Positions 48,822-60,794 are shown, numbered from the stretch's first letter. The stretch: DNA of 64,000 nucleotides from Actinomyces sp. oral taxon 414 (GCF_001278845.1 NZ_CP012590.1:2728001-2792000), one strand, 5' to 3'. Translations and numbers: made by a program. The notes: a model not told the origin generated them from the letters alone.

Positions 48822-51800
48822 TCAGCGGCGACGCCGGTAGGCGGTGGCTTCCGTCTCATAGGCGGGATCGCCCTCGACGACGGCGCGCAGGAGCACCTCG
48901 GCCCAGCGCAGCAGCGCCTCGCCCTCCACCGGCCCGGCGCCCATACGGGCGGCCCCGGGCGCGGGCACCACGATCGTGCGGGTCGCCGGCTTGAGCGTGG
49001 TCCCCGGGTACAGGCGCGTCAGACGCAGCCGCCCCGACTCGGCCAGCTCCACCGGGGCCAGGCGCACCGACTTGCCCTGGGCGACGATCTCGCGCACCCC
49101 CAGGCGGGCCGCCAGCGCCCGCAGCCGCGCCAGGGCCGCCAAGCGCCGGACCGGCTCGGGCACGGCCCCGTAGCGGTCGGCGAGCTCGTCGAGCACGTCC
49201 TCGACATCGGCGTCGCTGCGCGCGGCGGCGAACTTGGTGTAGGCCTCCAGGCGCAGGCGCTCGTGGGGCACGTAATCCTCGGGGATGGTGGCGTCCACGG
49301 GCAGCTCGACGCGCAGGTCCTGGTCGATCTGCGCCTCGGTCCCGCCGTCACCGTCATCGCCCCCGGCCTTGAGGGCCTTTTTGTAGGCGGTCACGGCCTC
49401 GGCGACCATACGCACGTACAGGTCGAAGCCGACCCCGGCGATGTGCCCGGACTGCTCCCCGCCCAACAGATTGCCAGCACCGCGGATCTCCAGGTCTTTC
49501 ATGGCCACCTGCATGCCCGCCCCCAGGTCGGTATTGGCGGCAATGGTGCGCAGCCGCTCCAGGGCGGTCTCGGTCAGGGGCCTGTCGGCCGGGTGCAGGA
49601 AGTAGGCGTAGGCGCGCTCGCGCCCGCGGCCCACGCGCCCGCGCAACTGGTGGAGCTGGCTCAGCCCCATGCGGTCGGCCCGGTCGACAATGAGGGTGTT
49701 GGCGTCCGTCACGTCCAGGCCGGTCTCCACAATCGTGGTGCACACCAGCACATCGATCTTCTTGCGCCAGAAGTCGTCAATGATCCTCTCCAGGCGCGAC
49801 TCGCCCATCTGCCCGTGGGCGACGGCGACCCTCGCCTCGGGCACCGTCTCGGCCAGGCGGGAGGCGACGGCGTCAATGTCCTCCACCCGGTTGTGGACGT
49901 AGAAGACCTGACCCTCGCGCAGCAGCTCGCGGCGGACGGCGGCGCGGACCTGCCCCTCCTCGTAGGCGCCCACGTAAGTGAGGATGGGGTGGCGGTCCTC
50001 GGGCGGGGTGGCCAGGGTGGACATCTCCCGCAGGCCGGTCACCGCCATCTCCAGGGTGCGTGGAATGGGCGTGGCCGACATGGCCAGGACATCGACGTCG
50101 GTGCGCAGGGCCTTGAGAGTCTCCTTGTGCTCCACCCCGAAGCGCTGCTCCTCGTCGATAATGACCAGCCCCAGGTCCTTGAAGCGCACCCGCCCGGTGA
50201 TCAGGCGGTGCGTGCCGATGACGACGTCGACGCTCCCGTCGGCCAGGCCCGCCAGAACCTGGGCGGAGGCGGCGGCGTCCTGGAAGCGGGAGAGCTGGGC
50301 CACCCGCACGGGGAAACCGGCGTAGCGCTCGGTGAAGGTCTCGGTGTGCTGGCTCACGAGCAGGGTGGTGGGCGCCAGGACGGCGACCTGCTTGCCGTCG
50401 GCCACCGCCTTGAAGGCGGCGCGCACGGCGATCTCGGTCTTGCCGTAGCCCACGTCGCCGCAGATGAGCCGGTCCATGGGCCGGGACCGCTCCATGTCCG
50501 CCTTGACCTCGTCAATGGTCACCAGCTGGTCGGGGGTCTCGGTGTAGGGGAAGGACTCCTCCAGCTCGGACTGCCAGGGCGTGTCGGGGCCGAAGGCGTG
50601 GCCGGTGGCGGCGGCGCGGGCGGCGTAAAGGCGCACGAGCTCCCCGGCGATCTCCCGCACGGCCCGCCGGGCCCTGGACTTGGTCCGGGCCCAGTCCGCC
50701 CCGCCCATCCGGTTCAGGGCGGGGGCGTCGCCGCCGACGTACTTGGACACCTGGTCCAGGGCGTCGGTGGGCACCAGGAGCCGGTCACCGGGCTGGCCGC
50801 GCCGGGAGGGGGCGTACTCGATGACGACGTACTCGCGGGTGGCGGCGCTCCGCCCGCCGCCGACCCTCCGGCGCAGGAGCTCGACGAAACGCCCCACGCC
50901 GTGCTGGGCGTGGACGACGAGGTCGCCGGGGCGCAGCGAGAGCGGGTCGACGCTGCGGCGGGCGCGGCGGGCGGGCAGGGCCTTGCGCTCGCGGGGGGCG
51001 GCGCCGGCCCGCCCGGTCAGGTCGGACTCGGCGATGAGGGCCAGGCGCAGTCCCTCGGCGATGAAACCGTGGCCGGCGCCGGCCCGGGTGACACGCACGA
51101 CGCCGTCGCCGCTCAGGGTCCCGTCGGCGGCGACTTCGCCCAGGTCGGCGGGCTCGTCCAGGCGGGTGACTATGCGGGCGGGCACGCCGCCGTCGGACAG
51201 CAGGGAGGCCATGCGCCTGCCGGGGCCGGGCCCGTCGGTGGCGACGACGACGCTCCAGCCCGCGCGCGCCAGGGCCCCCAGGTCGGCGACGGCCTCGTCG
51301 AGCCGGCCGGCGTAGCCGCGCGGGTCCCGCAGGGGCAGTTCGAGCGCGTCCGGGCCGGCCTTGAGGGAGGTGAAGTCCCACCAGCCGCGGCCGGTGGACA
51401 GGGCCAGGTCGCGGGTCTGCCCGAGGGGGGCGAAGGCGGCGGCGGACAGGTCCACGGGGGCCCGGCCCCCGGAGGCGGCCGAGGTCCAGGCGGCGGCGAG
51501 GAATTCGGCGGTCGTGGCCACGAGGTCCTCGGCGCGCCGACGCAAGCGCTCGGGCTCCAGGGCCACGACGAGGCGATCGCCGACCAGGTCGAGCAGCGGC
51601 ACCATGCGCCCGGCCAGGACGGGGGCGAGGGACTCCATGCCCTCGCACCCGATCCCCTCGGCGATCCTGCCCAGCATGTCGGCGGCGCCGGGGATGGAGC
51701 CGGCCAGTTCCCGGGCCCGGGAGCGCACGGCGTCGGTGAGCAGCAGCTCGCGGCAGGCGGTGGCGGTGACGGCGCCGACCTCCTCGATGGTGCGCTGGTC

Positions 51801-52511
51801 GGCGACGGCGAAGGAGGAGACCGACTCGATCTCGTCGCCGAAGAAGTCCACGCGCACCGGGCGGGCCAGGGTGGGCGGGAAGACGTCGAGGATGCCGCCG
51901 CGCACGGCGAACTCGCCGCGATTCTCCACCATGTCCACCCTCGTGTAGGCGGCGTCGGCCAGGCGGGCGACGGTGGCCTCGAGCCCGACGTCCAGGCCGG
52001 CGGCGAGGCGGACGGGCTCGAGCTCGCCCAGGCCCTCGATGACGGGGGCCAGCAGGGCCCGCACGGGGGTGATGAGAATGCGGATGGGGCCGCGGGAGGG
52101 GTCGGCGGGGCGGCCGGGGCCGGGATCGGCGTCCTCGGGGTGGGCCAGGCGTCGCAGGACCGCCAGGCGGGCGGCCACCGTGTCGGCGCGCGGGGAGAGC
52201 CGCTCATGCGGGAGGGTCTCCCAGGCGGGGAAGACGGCGACGTCGGCCGCGGGCGCGTAGCAGGTCAGGGCGGCGGCCAGGGCCTCGGCCCCGCGGGTGG
52301 TGGCGGTCACCACGAGCAGCGGAGTGCCGCCGGTCGCCCCGGTGCCGGCGGCCCCCTCCTCTCCGTAGGCCATGGCCGCCAGGACGGCGGGCCGGGCTCC
52401 GGCGGCGACGACGACGGCGCGGTCGGTGCGCCGGCGGCGGCCGGCGTCGGCGACGAGGTCGGCAATGACGGGGTCGGTGAGCAGCGGGGGCAGGAGGGCG
52501 GTCAGACGCAC
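48822..52511 (-). CDS. mfd: Transcription-repair coupling factor
   Basis: Mfd displaces stalled RNA polymerase at DNA lesions and recruits UvrA. The 1229-residue product has the UvrB-like N-terminal part (PAWETLPHERLSPRADTVAA), the polymerase-interaction domain near 520 (LRPGDLVVHAQHGVGRFVEL), then helicase motifs: GDVGYGKTEIAVRAAFKAV (I), VVIGTHRLITG, LVIIDEEQRFGVEHKE (II), MSATPIPRTLEMA (III) and DRADRMGLSQLHQLRGRVGR (VI), and the C-terminal D7 region. Start GTG at 52509-52511. It is followed by repeat C7 and the lipoprotein gene; order with eno is conserved. Confidence 0.98.
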   Translation of the reverse strand: MRLTALLPPLLTDPVIADLVADAGRRRRTDRAVVVAAGARPAVLAAMAYGEEGAAGTGATGGTPLLVVTATTRGAEALAAALTCYAPAADVAVFPAWETLPHERLSPRADTVAARLAVLRRLAHPEDADPGPGRPADPSRGPIRILITPVRALLAPVIEGLGELEPVRLAAGLDVGLEATVARLADAAYTRVDMVENRGEFAVRGGILDVFPPTLARPVRVDFFGDEIESVSSFAVADQRTIEEVGAVTATACRELLLTDAVRSRARELAGSIPGAADMLGRIAEGIGCEGMESLAPVLAGRMVPLLDLVGDRLVVALEPERLRRRAEDLVATTAEFLAAAWTSAASGGRAPVDLSAAAFAPLGQTRDLALSTGRGWWDFTSLKAGPDALELPLRDPRGYAGRLDEAVADLGALARAGWSVVVATDGPGPGRRMASLLSDGGVPARIVTRLDEPADLGEVAADGTLSGDGVVRVTRAGAGHGFIAEGLRLALIAESDLTGRAGAAPRERKALPARRARRSVDPLSLRPGDLVVHAQHGVGRFVELLRRRVGGGRSAATREYVVIEYAPSRRGQPGDRLLVPTDALDQVSKYVGGDAPALNRMGGADWARTKSRARRAVREIAGELVRLYAARAAATGHAFGPDTPWQSELEESFPYTETPDQLVTIDEVKADMERSRPMDRLICGDVGYGKTEIAVRAAFKAVADGKQVAVLAPTTLLVSQHTETFTERYAGFPVRVAQLSRFQDAAASAQVLAGLADGSVDVVIGTHRLITGRVRFKDLGLVIIDEEQRFGVEHKETLKALRTDVDVLAMSATPIPRTLEMAVTGLREMSTLATPPEDRHPILTYVGAYEEGQVRAAVRRELLREGQVFYVHNRVEDIDAVASRLAETVPEARVAVAHGQMGESRLERIIDDFWRKKIDVLVCTTIVETGLDVTDANTLIVDRADRMGLSQLHQLRGRVGRGRERAYAYFLHPADRPLTETALERLRTIAANTDLGAGMQVAMKDLEIRGAGNLLGGEQSGHIAGVGFDLYVRMVAEAVTAYKKALKAGGDDGDGGTEAQIDQDLRVELPVDATIPEDYVPHERLRLEAYTKFAAARSDADVEDVLDELADRYGAVPEPVRRLAALARLRALAARLGVREIVAQGKSVRLAPVELAESGRLRLTRLYPGTTLKPATRTIVVPAPGAARMGAGPVEGEALLRWAEVLLRAVVEGDPAYETEATAYRRRR

Positions 52512-52584
52512 GCTGCGGAGTGTAGGGCCTGCGCCGCGCAGCCATCCGCCCGACGCGGTAGGCCTCGTGCGCCCGACAACGACC

Positions 52585-52630
52585 GGTCGCGCCGGTCGCA
52601 GCGGGTACTCCCACTGCGACCGGCGCGACC
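52585..52630 (-). terminator. Terminator of the pilin-like adhesin gene
   Basis: A perfect 17-bp stem (GGTCGCGCCGGTCGCAG, 52585-52601, with 52614-52630) capped by GGGTACTCCC lies 39 bases after the adhesin stop codon (minus strand) and 74 bases before the mfd start. Confidence 0.75.
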
Positions 52631-52668
52631 GCCGGCGATTCGCGTCGCCTTTTAAGAACCCTGTCCGC

Positions 52669-54597
52669 TCAGACCCGGGCCTTACGACGACGGTGCACCA
52701 CCATCATCGCACCGCCGCCCAGGGCGCCGCCGGCAACCAGCAGCGGCACCAGGACGTTCGCGCCCGTCGAGGCCAGCGAGTTGCCGGGCTTCGGGGTCGG
52801 GCTGGACGTCACCGGGGTCGGAGGCGGTGTCGTCGGGACGGGCACCGCCGGGTTGTTCGGGTTGGGGTTCGGATTCGGGTTCGGATTCGGGTTGGGGTTG
52901 GGGTTCGGATTCGGGTTGGGGTTGGGGTTCGGGTTGGGGTTCGGATTCGGGTTGGGGTTGGGGTTCGGGTTCGGGTTGGGGTTCGGGTTCGGGTTGGGGT
53001 TCGGGTTCGGGTTGGGGTTCGGGTTCGGGTTGGGGTTCGGCGGCGTCGGCGTGAGCGTCGCCGTGTTGGTCAGCGTGACCGCGGTGGCCTTCTGATCCTC
53101 GATGTTGAAGGAGTCGGTCACAGCACCGTTCTCCCCGCCAATGATGAAGACCGGGTCGCCCCAGGTGTATCCGTCGGGCACCGGAGAGGCGCTGGACGTG
53201 TCCTCGCTCAGCGTGATCTTGGTCCCCGCGGGGAAGGTCCCTGGGAAGGTGACCGCCTCGCCGAGCGTGACCTTCATGGTCGCAGAGCCGGTCTTGTTGT
53301 CCGGCTTCAGCGTCCCCGGCGCCTCCCATCCCTGGTAGGTGTTGGCGGGTTTGGGCAGGACGTAGTCGATCGTGACCTCGAAGGTGGCCCCGGCGGGGAT
53401 CTTGTTGGCCGCGTCGCCGCCGGCCTTCTTGAGGATGTTGAACCCGCCGTAGCCGGCGGCCATCTCGACGTCGACCGTGAAGGTCACGGTGTAGGCCTGG
53501 GTGTCGGAGGCCGACACCCCGTTGGGCAGGGAGACCGTGTTCTTGTACTCAACGCCCTTGACCGCCCTGCCGGTGTCGGAGGTGAACTCCGACCGGTAGA
53601 AGAGCCGGTAATTGGCGCCCGCCTGGAAGGGACCGGTGACCTTGATGGTGGCGACGTCGTCCTTGATCTCGACCGAGAGGTCGAAGTCGCCGTGCTCGAC
53701 GGTGAAGTCCTTGCCCGCGGCGTTGGTCAGGGTGACGCCGTCGTCGGGGTAGGGGTCCTTGTTCTGGCCCCAGTACTGCAGCTCCCACTGACTCGGGTCC
53801 TGGGAGAACTGCGAGCCCGCGCCGAGGGTGTCGGTGAAGGTGATGGTGCTGCGCGTGGTGCCGTCGGTCGCCACGGGCGCGTCGGTGCCCGCCATCTGCT
53901 GGGAGATGTAGTCCGCTCCGAAGTCGACCTCCCAGTAGATGTTCCTCGAGTTCTCACCAATGACCGAGCCGATCTTGTTCATCTGCCAGGCGACGGGGTC
54001 GTGGGGCTGGATACCGCCGGTGCCGGGCAGGTCCACCTGCACGGAGTTGCCGTTGACGGTCATATTCGTCGTCTCGTCGGTGGTCTGGCTCATGACCAGC
54101 AGCAGCGCGCTGGTGGTCCCCTTGAAGTTGGTGAACCCGGCGGCCTTGAGCTCATCGAGCTTGCTGTTGAAGGTGCACGTCACCATCGTCTTGTCCAAGG
54201 TGCACGTGCCCACCTCCGTGAGCTCGCCGTTGTAGGTGACCGACATCGACGCGGTCTGGGGCTGCACGAGGTTGTTGAAGTAGCCGCCCAGGTTGATGCT
54301 GAAGTCATCGCCCGACTTGGGGTTGGCGCCGGTGGCGTCCCAGGTGAAGCTCAGCTTGGCGATGTCCTTGACCTTGAGGGGGCCTTCGAGGTCCGCCCCG
54401 GATCTGTCGGACTTGGTCAGGGTGAGATCGGTGACCTTGATGCCCGTATTGACGTCGGCGCGCGCCGGGGCGCTCAGACCCGGCAGGACGAGGGCGAGTG
54501 AGGCGAGGGCGGTCAGGAGCGCAAGCACAACGACGTCCACCCGCCTTCGCGTCCTCGCTTCAAGGATCCGCCCGACGGGCGAGGTGGGTTCACGCAT
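52669..54597 (-). CDS. Cell-wall-anchored adhesin/pilin-like protein with DUF5979 domain and Asn-Pro stalk
   Basis: A 642-residue surface protein: signal peptide (to about residue 46, ending in SAPARA), an adhesin-like N-terminal region of about 300 residues ([54 protein letters not shown]), a DUF5979-like domain (about 360-490, [33 protein letters not shown]), a stalk of about 30 Asn-Pro dipeptides, then [17 protein letters not shown], the sorting signal SLASTG, a membrane segment and RRRKARV. It is likely a wall-anchored adhesin with isopeptide-type domains. ATG at 54595-54597 follows AGGAGTACTG; no sortase or other pilin gene is adjacent. Confidence 0.88.
   Translation of the reverse strand: MREPTSPVGRILEARTRRRVDVVVLALLTALASLALVLPGLSAPARADVNTGIKVTDLTLTKSDRSGADLEGPLKVKDIAKLSFTWDATGANPKSGDDFSINLGGYFNNLVQPQTASMSVTYNGELTEVGTCTLDKTMVTCTFNSKLDELKAAGFTNFKGTTSALLLVMSQTTDETTNMTVNGNSVQVDLPGTGGIQPHDPVAWQMNKIGSVIGENSRNIYWEVDFGADYISQQMAGTDAPVATDGTTRSTITFTDTLGAGSQFSQDPSQWELQYWGQNKDPYPDDGVTLTNAAGKDFTVEHGDFDLSVEIKDDVATIKVTGPFQAGANYRLFYRSEFTSDTGRAVKGVEYKNTVSLPNGVSASDTQAYTVTFTVDVEMAAGYGGFNILKKAGGDAANKIPAGATFEVTIDYVLPKPANTYQGWEAPGTLKPDNKTGSATMKVTLGEAVTFPGTFPAGTKITLSEDTSSASPVPDGYTWGDPVFIIGGENGAVTDSFNIEDQKATAVTLTNTATLTPTPPNPNPNPNPNPNPNPNPNPNPNPNPNPNPNPNPNPNPNPNPNPNPNPNPNPNPNPNPNPNPNNPAVPVPTTPPPTPVTSSPTPKPGNSLASTGANVLVPLLVAGGALGGGAMMVVHRRRKARV
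52857..53040. repeat. 6-bp repeat tract encoding the Asn-Pro stalk
   Basis: GGGTTC, GGGTTG and GGATTC hexamers (plus strand) are repeated about 30 times, encoding Asn-Pro dipeptides. Loss or gain of units changes stalk length without breaking the frame. Confidence 0.9.
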
Positions 54598-54814
54598 CAG
54601 TACTCCTAGGGAAGAGATATGAGCATCTGTCTCGGGAGACGGAGGCTTGGGACAATGCCCGCGCGCAGCCCACTCAAGGGCGCCGGGGCCCAACCAGGGT
54701 AGAGGCCCGCCGATAGAAAATTGTGACCGATAGACGATCGCTACCCAATCGTGATCTGACTGTGACAATTCGAGTGGCCGGGCCCACGTTTCCGGGGCGT
54801 GCGGCGCTTCGAGT

Positions 54815-55789
54815 TCACGCCTCGAACAGGCTCGCGACGCTGCCGTCGTCGAAGACCGCCTTGATCGCGCGCGCCAGGAGCGGGGCGATGGGCAGAACCG
54901 TCAGGCGATCGAAGCGCTTGGCCGCCGGGATGGGCAGGGTGTCGGTCACGACGACCTCCTTGGCCCCGCAGGTCGACAGGCGCTCGACCGCCGGGCCGGT
55001 GAGCACCCCGTGCGTGGCGGCCACAATGACCTCCTTGGCCCCGGCGGTCAGCACCACCCGGACGGCCTTGGCGATCGTTCCGCCCGTGTCGATCATGTCG
55101 TCGACCAGGACGCAGGAGCGCCCCCTGACGTCGCCGACGACGCGGTTGGCCACCGATTCGTTGGGGCGGGTGACGTCCCGGGTCTTGTGGACGAAGGCCA
55201 GCGGCGTGCCCCCCAGGGCGTTGGCCCAGCGCTCGGCCACGCGGATGCGGCCGGCGTCGGGGGAGACGACGGCGGCGTTGGAGGTGTCGATGCGCCCGCG
55301 GATGTAGTCCACCAGCACCGGCTGGGCCCACAGGTGGTCCCAGGGCCCGTCGAAGAAGCCCTGCTCCTGGCTGGAGTGCAGGTCCACGCTCATGAGCCGG
55401 TCCGCGCCGGCCGTCTTGTACAGGTCGGCCACCAGCCGGGCGCTGATCGGCTCGCGTCCCAGGTGCTTCTTGTCCTGACGGGCGTAGGGGAAGAAGGGGG
55501 CGACCACGCTAATCCGCTTGGCCGAGGCGCGCTTGAGGGCGTCGACCATAATGAGCTGCTCCATAATCCAGTCGTTGACCCGGTCCCCGTGGGACTGGAC
55601 GACAAAGACGTCGCAGCCGCGCACCGACTCGTTGAAACGGACGTAGGTCTCGCCGTTGGAGAAGTCGTAGGCCGTGGAGGACAGCACCTCGGTGCCGAGC
55701 TCGCGGGCCACGGCGGCGGCCAGCGCCGGGTGCGCGCGCCCGGAGACGATGACCAGCCGCTTCTCCCCACTGGTGATAATGCCCGTCAT
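54815..55789 (-). CDS. prs: Ribose-phosphate pyrophosphokinase
   Basis: Prs makes PRPP from ribose 5-phosphate and ATP for nucleotides, His, Trp and cell-wall arabinan precursors. The 324-residue protein has VQSHGDRVNDWIMEQLIMVD, ISVVAPFFPYARQDKKHLGR, MSVDLHSSQEQGFFDGP (metal-binding region) and the PRPP-binding loop CVLVDDMIDTGGTIAKA. It is a full-length class I enzyme. ATG at 55787-55789. It follows the short glmU-like gene by 64 bases on the same strand, the conserved glmU-prs pair. Confidence 0.98.
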   Translation of the reverse strand: MTGIITSGEKRLVIVSGRAHPALAAAVARELGTEVLSSTAYDFSNGETYVRFNESVRGCDVFVVQSHGDRVNDWIMEQLIMVDALKRASAKRISVVAPFFPYARQDKKHLGREPISARLVADLYKTAGADRLMSVDLHSSQEQGFFDGPWDHLWAQPVLVDYIRGRIDTSNAAVVSPDAGRIRVAERWANALGGTPLAFVHKTRDVTRPNESVANRVVGDVRGRSCVLVDDMIDTGGTIAKAVRVVLTAGAKEVIVAATHGVLTGPAVERLSTCGAKEVVVTDTLPIPAAKRFDRLTVLPIAPLLARAIKAVFDDGSVASLFEA

Positions 55790-55853
55790 GAACTCGTTCC
55801 CCTCTCAAGGGCCCAGGGCCCTGGTTGGTGCGCGCGGCCCGGACGGTCACGCC

Positions 55854-56915
55854 TCAGTGCTGGTGCTCCCGGGTCCCGCGGACCGGGGCGTCGCCGTCGA
55901 GCAGGCTGAAGGGCGGGACGATGGCGCCCGCCGGGATGTCGACGTCGGTCAGGATGGAGTAGGCGCCCACGCGCGCGCCCTCGCCCACCCGGGTGCGCCC
56001 GCGCAGCAGGGCCCCCGGTTCGAGCTCCACGTCGCGGGCCAGTTCGACGGTCACGTCGACCCGGGTGGAGGACGGATCGACCACGCCGACGCCCTCGACC
56101 ATCCACCGCCTCAGGACGCGGCGGTTGAGCTCGGCGCCCAGATCGGCGAGCTGGATCCGGTCGTTGCAGCCCTCGACGAGCCAGTGGTCGGAGACGACCA
56201 GCGCGGAGGTGGACAGGCCCCGGCTGTGGGCGCGGGCGACGACGTCGGTGAGATAGATCTCACCCTGGTCGTTGTCCGTGCCCAGGGTCGTCAGGGCGGC
56301 GCGCAGGTGCGCGGCGTCGAAGACGTAGACGCCGGCGTTGATCTCGCGCACCGCCCGCTGCTCGGGCGTGGCGTCCCGGTGCTCGACGACCTCGGCGACC
56401 GCGAGCGCGTCCGACCCGCCCGCACGGATGACGCGGCCGTAGCCGGCGGGGTCGTCCAGTTCGGCGGTGAGCAGGGTGACGGCGTCGCCCCGCTCGCGGT
56501 GCTGGGCGACGAGCGCCTCCAGGGTGGCGGTGTCGAGCAGGGGCACGTCCCCGCTGGTGACGACGACGGGGCCGGTCAGGTGCGCGGGCAGGGCGGCCAG
56601 GGCGCAGGCCACGGCGCGGCCGGTCCCGGGGATCTCGTCCTGGTCGGCGGGCATGGCGTCGGGGGCGATCTGGGCCAGGTGGGCGACGACGGCGGCGCGC
56701 TCGTGGCGGACCACGACGACCAGGTGCTCGGGGTGCAGGCCCCGGGCGGCCGTCACGGCGTGGTCCAGGAGGCTGCGCCCGCCGATGCGGTGAAGCACCT
56801 TCGGGGTGGTCGAACGCATCCGGGTTCCCTTGCCTGCGGCCATGACGATGACGGCGGCGGGGGCGGTGGAAGCCACAGGTCCTCTTCTCGCTTCTTCGTT
56901 CTCGCTGGTGCTCAT
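55854..56915 (-). CDS. glmU: GlmU-like N-acetylglucosamine-1-phosphate uridyltransferase, lacking the acetyltransferase domain
   Basis: A 353-residue protein. Residues about 20-255 are a complete uridyltransferase domain: IVMAAGKGTRMRSTTPKVLH, IPGTGRAVACALAALPAHLT, VVTSGDVPLLD, DDPAGYGRVIRA, EINAGVYVFD and NDQGEIYLTDVVARA. A linker and about 80 residues with the first left-handed helix repeats follow (GVGVVDPSSTRVDVTVEL, RTRVGEGARVGAYSILTDV), then the protein stops. Normal GlmU has some 460-490 residues with the C-terminal acetyltransferase; that part is absent, and the next gene starts 64 bases on, so there is no frameshifted remainder. Acetylation of GlcN-1-P must therefore come from another protein, or an additional full GlmU exists. 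Confidence 0.92.
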   Translation of the reverse strand: MSTSENEEARRGPVASTAPAAVIVMAAGKGTRMRSTTPKVLHRIGGRSLLDHAVTAARGLHPEHLVVVVRHERAAVVAHLAQIAPDAMPADQDEIPGTGRAVACALAALPAHLTGPVVVTSGDVPLLDTATLEALVAQHRERGDAVTLLTAELDDPAGYGRVIRAGGSDALAVAEVVEHRDATPEQRAVREINAGVYVFDAAHLRAALTTLGTDNDQGEIYLTDVVARAHSRGLSTSALVVSDHWLVEGCNDRIQLADLGAELNRRVLRRWMVEGVGVVDPSSTRVDVTVELARDVELEPGALLRGRTRVGEGARVGAYSILTDVDIPAGAIVPPFSLLDGDAPVRGTREHQH

Positions 56916-57079
56916 GGTGCGGACCCGGGGTCCGCGGCCTCATCCTATGTCCCCGGTGTGCGCCGAACGCGGTAGGCGGGGCGAGCGCCGTGTCACGGTC
57001 CGGTCGCGGCGCCCGCCGCGCGGCGGTATCCGCGGCGGCGCCCGGAGCGTCCAAGCCGGCGCCGTCGGCTCCGACCCCG

Positions 57080-57151
57080 CTCCGCCCCCAGGATTCGAAC
57101 CCGGGCCTCAAGGCTCCAAAGGCCTGCGTGCTGCCACTACACCAGGGCGGA
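57080..57151 (-). tRNA. tRNA-Gln (anticodon TTG)
   Basis: On the minus strand the sequence folds as a tRNA: acceptor stem TCCGCCC (57151-57145) with GGGCGGA (57087-57081), anticodon loop CTTTGGA giving TTG, T-arm with GGTTCGAATCC. No CCA is encoded. Four of five anticodon-stem pairs are standard. It lies between glmU and a TetR-type gene. Confidence 0.93.
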
Positions 57152-57254
57152 ACGCCGCGACCGGGCCTGTCGGCCCCGCGGCTGCGGGCCAGTGTCTCAC
57201 GGCCCTCCCGCCCGCGGGAACCCGGGCGGCGGGCGGGCGCGGCATGATGGGCCC

Positions 57255-57887
57255 ATGGCGAGCAAGGCGAGCAAGCGGACCCGGATGAGCGCGAGTGAAC
57301 GGCGGGAGCAGCTCATCGATGTCGCCCGGCGCCTGTTCGCCCAGAAGGGCTTCGAGGGCACCTCCATCGAGGAGATCGCCAGCCGGGCCAAGGTCTCCAA
57401 GCCGGTGGTCTACGAGCACTTCGGCGGCAAGGAGGGGCTCTACGCCGTTATTGTCGACCGCGAGCTCACGGCCATTTCCTCGACCATCACCGCCTCGCTG
57501 CGCTCCTCGGACTCCCCGTCGATCATCCTCGAGCGCGCCGCCCTGGCGCTGTTGACCTATATCGAGGACTCCCCCGACGGCTTCCGCCTGCTGTCCTCGT
57601 CCACCGACCGGGCCGCCCGAACCTACTCGACGCTCCTGGCGGACGTGGCCATTCAGGTCTCGGGCCTTCTCGCCTCCCAGTTCTCCGACCACGGGATCGA
57701 CCCGCGCACCGCCCCGCTGTACGCCCAGATGCTCGTGGGCATTGTCTCCTCGCCGGCGTGGTGGTGGTTGGAGAATCGGGCCATGAGCAAGGAGGAGGCC
57801 GCCGCCCACATGGTCAACCTCGCCTGGAACGGCCTGCGGGCCATGGAGCCCAGGCCCGAGCTGCGCGACAGCGGTTCGGAGCGGTAG
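57255..57887 (+). CDS. TetR-family regulator
   Basis: A 210-residue TetR-type repressor: SASERREQLIDVARRLFAQK, GFEGTSIEEIASRAKVSKPV and VYEHFGGKEGLYAVIVDREL form the DNA-binding domain. The C-terminal ligand domain has MLVGIVSSPAWWWLENRAMS. In mycobacteria a TetR gene occupies the same place between mfd and glmU, so this is a syntenic core gene. The target is unknown. ATG 57255 is the start; longer frames upstream overlap the tRNA promoter region. Confidence 0.93.
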   Translation: MASKASKRTRMSASERREQLIDVARRLFAQKGFEGTSIEEIASRAKVSKPVVYEHFGGKEGLYAVIVDRELTAISSTITASLRSSDSPSIILERAALALLTYIEDSPDGFRLLSSSTDRAARTYSTLLADVAIQVSGLLASQFSDHGIDPRTAPLYAQMLVGIVSSPAWWWLENRAMSKEEAAAHMVNLAWNGLRAMEPRPELRDSGSER

Positions 57888-57936
57888 CGGGGGCGTCGCG
57901 TCGGACCGGTAGCGGGGGCGGTCGCGGCCGGCGCCC

Positions 57937-57956
57937 GGTCCGCGAGATCGCCGGGG
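57937..57956. repeat. Single family A unit (remnant) after the TetR gene
   Basis: GGTCCGCGAGATCGCCGGGG matches the outer unit of family A exactly over 19 bases. It lies between two convergent stop codons (57887 and 57967). Confidence 0.55.
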
Positions 57957-57966
57957 CCGGGGCGCT

Positions 57967-59819
<1,853 letters not shown>

Positions 59820-59820
<1 letters not shown>

Positions 59821-60794
59821 TAGCCCACCTCCCTGGCCCCGGCGACGGGGGCGTCGGCGCGCACGGTCCCGGAGACCAGGCCGGAGGCCGTCAGGGCCCG
59901 GCACACGCGCATGGCGGTGGCGGCCTCCGGCACGAGCGCGGCCACGGTGGGTCCCGAGCCGGAGACAATGGCGCGCAGCGCCCCGGCCCGCTCCGCCAGG
60001 GCGATGACCTCGGCGATGGCGGGGCGCAGGTCGACGGCGGCGGCCTGCAGGTCGTTGTGCAGGGCGGGGGCCAGGGCGCCGGGGTCGCCCGTGCGCAGGG
60101 CGGCCGTGAGGGCTCCCGGGACCTCGCGGGTGACGGGCGCGCGTCCGGCGGCGGCCACCAGCTCGTCGAAGCGGGCGAAGACCACGGGGGTGGACAGGCC
60201 CTCGTGGGCCAGTGCGAAGACCCACTGGTAGGTGCCCCGCGTCATGAGGGGGCTGAGATCGTCGCCCCGGCCGTGCCCGACGGCGGTGGCGCCCAGCAGC
60301 GGGAAGGGCACGTCCGCCCCGAGCCTGGCGGCCAGCCCGGTCAGCTCGGCCGGGTTCAGGCCGGTCCCCCACAGCTGGTTGCAGGCGACCAGGGCGGCCG
60401 CGGCGTCGGCCGACCCGCCGGCCATGCCGCCGGCCACGGGCACGCGCTTGCGCAGGAGGAGGTCGACGCCCTCGCGCACGCCGGTGGTCCGCGCCAGCAG
60501 GAGGGCGGCCCGGACCGCCAGGTTGCGCTCGTCAACGGGCAGGCCCGGCGGGCCGCCCTCGATGGTGAGGGTGACCCGCCCGCGGGCGCCGACGGCCTGG
60601 CGGCGGGCGGTGACGGTCTCAATGAGGCGGACCGCCTGGAAGACGGTGGTCAGCGGGTGGTAGCCGTCCGCCCCCCGGGCCCCGCAGGACAGGAAGAGGT
60701 TGACCTTGCCGGGCGCCTCGACGCGCACCGAGGTGGCGGACCCGGAGCGCGAGGGCGGCGTCGGACCGCTGGGGACGGCGCGCAGGTGGCTCAC
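59820..60794 (-). CDS. ispE: 4-diphosphocytidyl-2-C-methyl-D-erythritol kinase
   Basis: IspE phosphorylates CDP-ME in the methylerythritol phosphate pathway, the same pathway as ispH at the other end of this window. The 324-residue GHMP kinase has [20 protein letters not shown] (substrate Lys), the ATP loop [18 protein letters not shown] and [23 protein letters not shown] at 60792-60794 overlaps the rsmA stop by GTGA, and its own stop overlaps the ABC-F start, so three genes are coupled. Length is normal apart from a short N-terminal extension. Confidence 0.97.

Noticed and set aside
48756..52655. Plus-strand open frame of 1299 codons opposite mfd
   Set aside because: It is the antisense shadow of mfd: no family motifs, Gly/His/Gln-rich composition, and the mfd frame shows all helicase motifs.
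54710..54780. Crp/GlxR-type sites upstream of the adhesin gene (TTGTGAC and TGTGACAATT strings)
   Set aside because: Half-sites are present but no properly spaced TGTGA-N6-TCACA palindrome can be formed.
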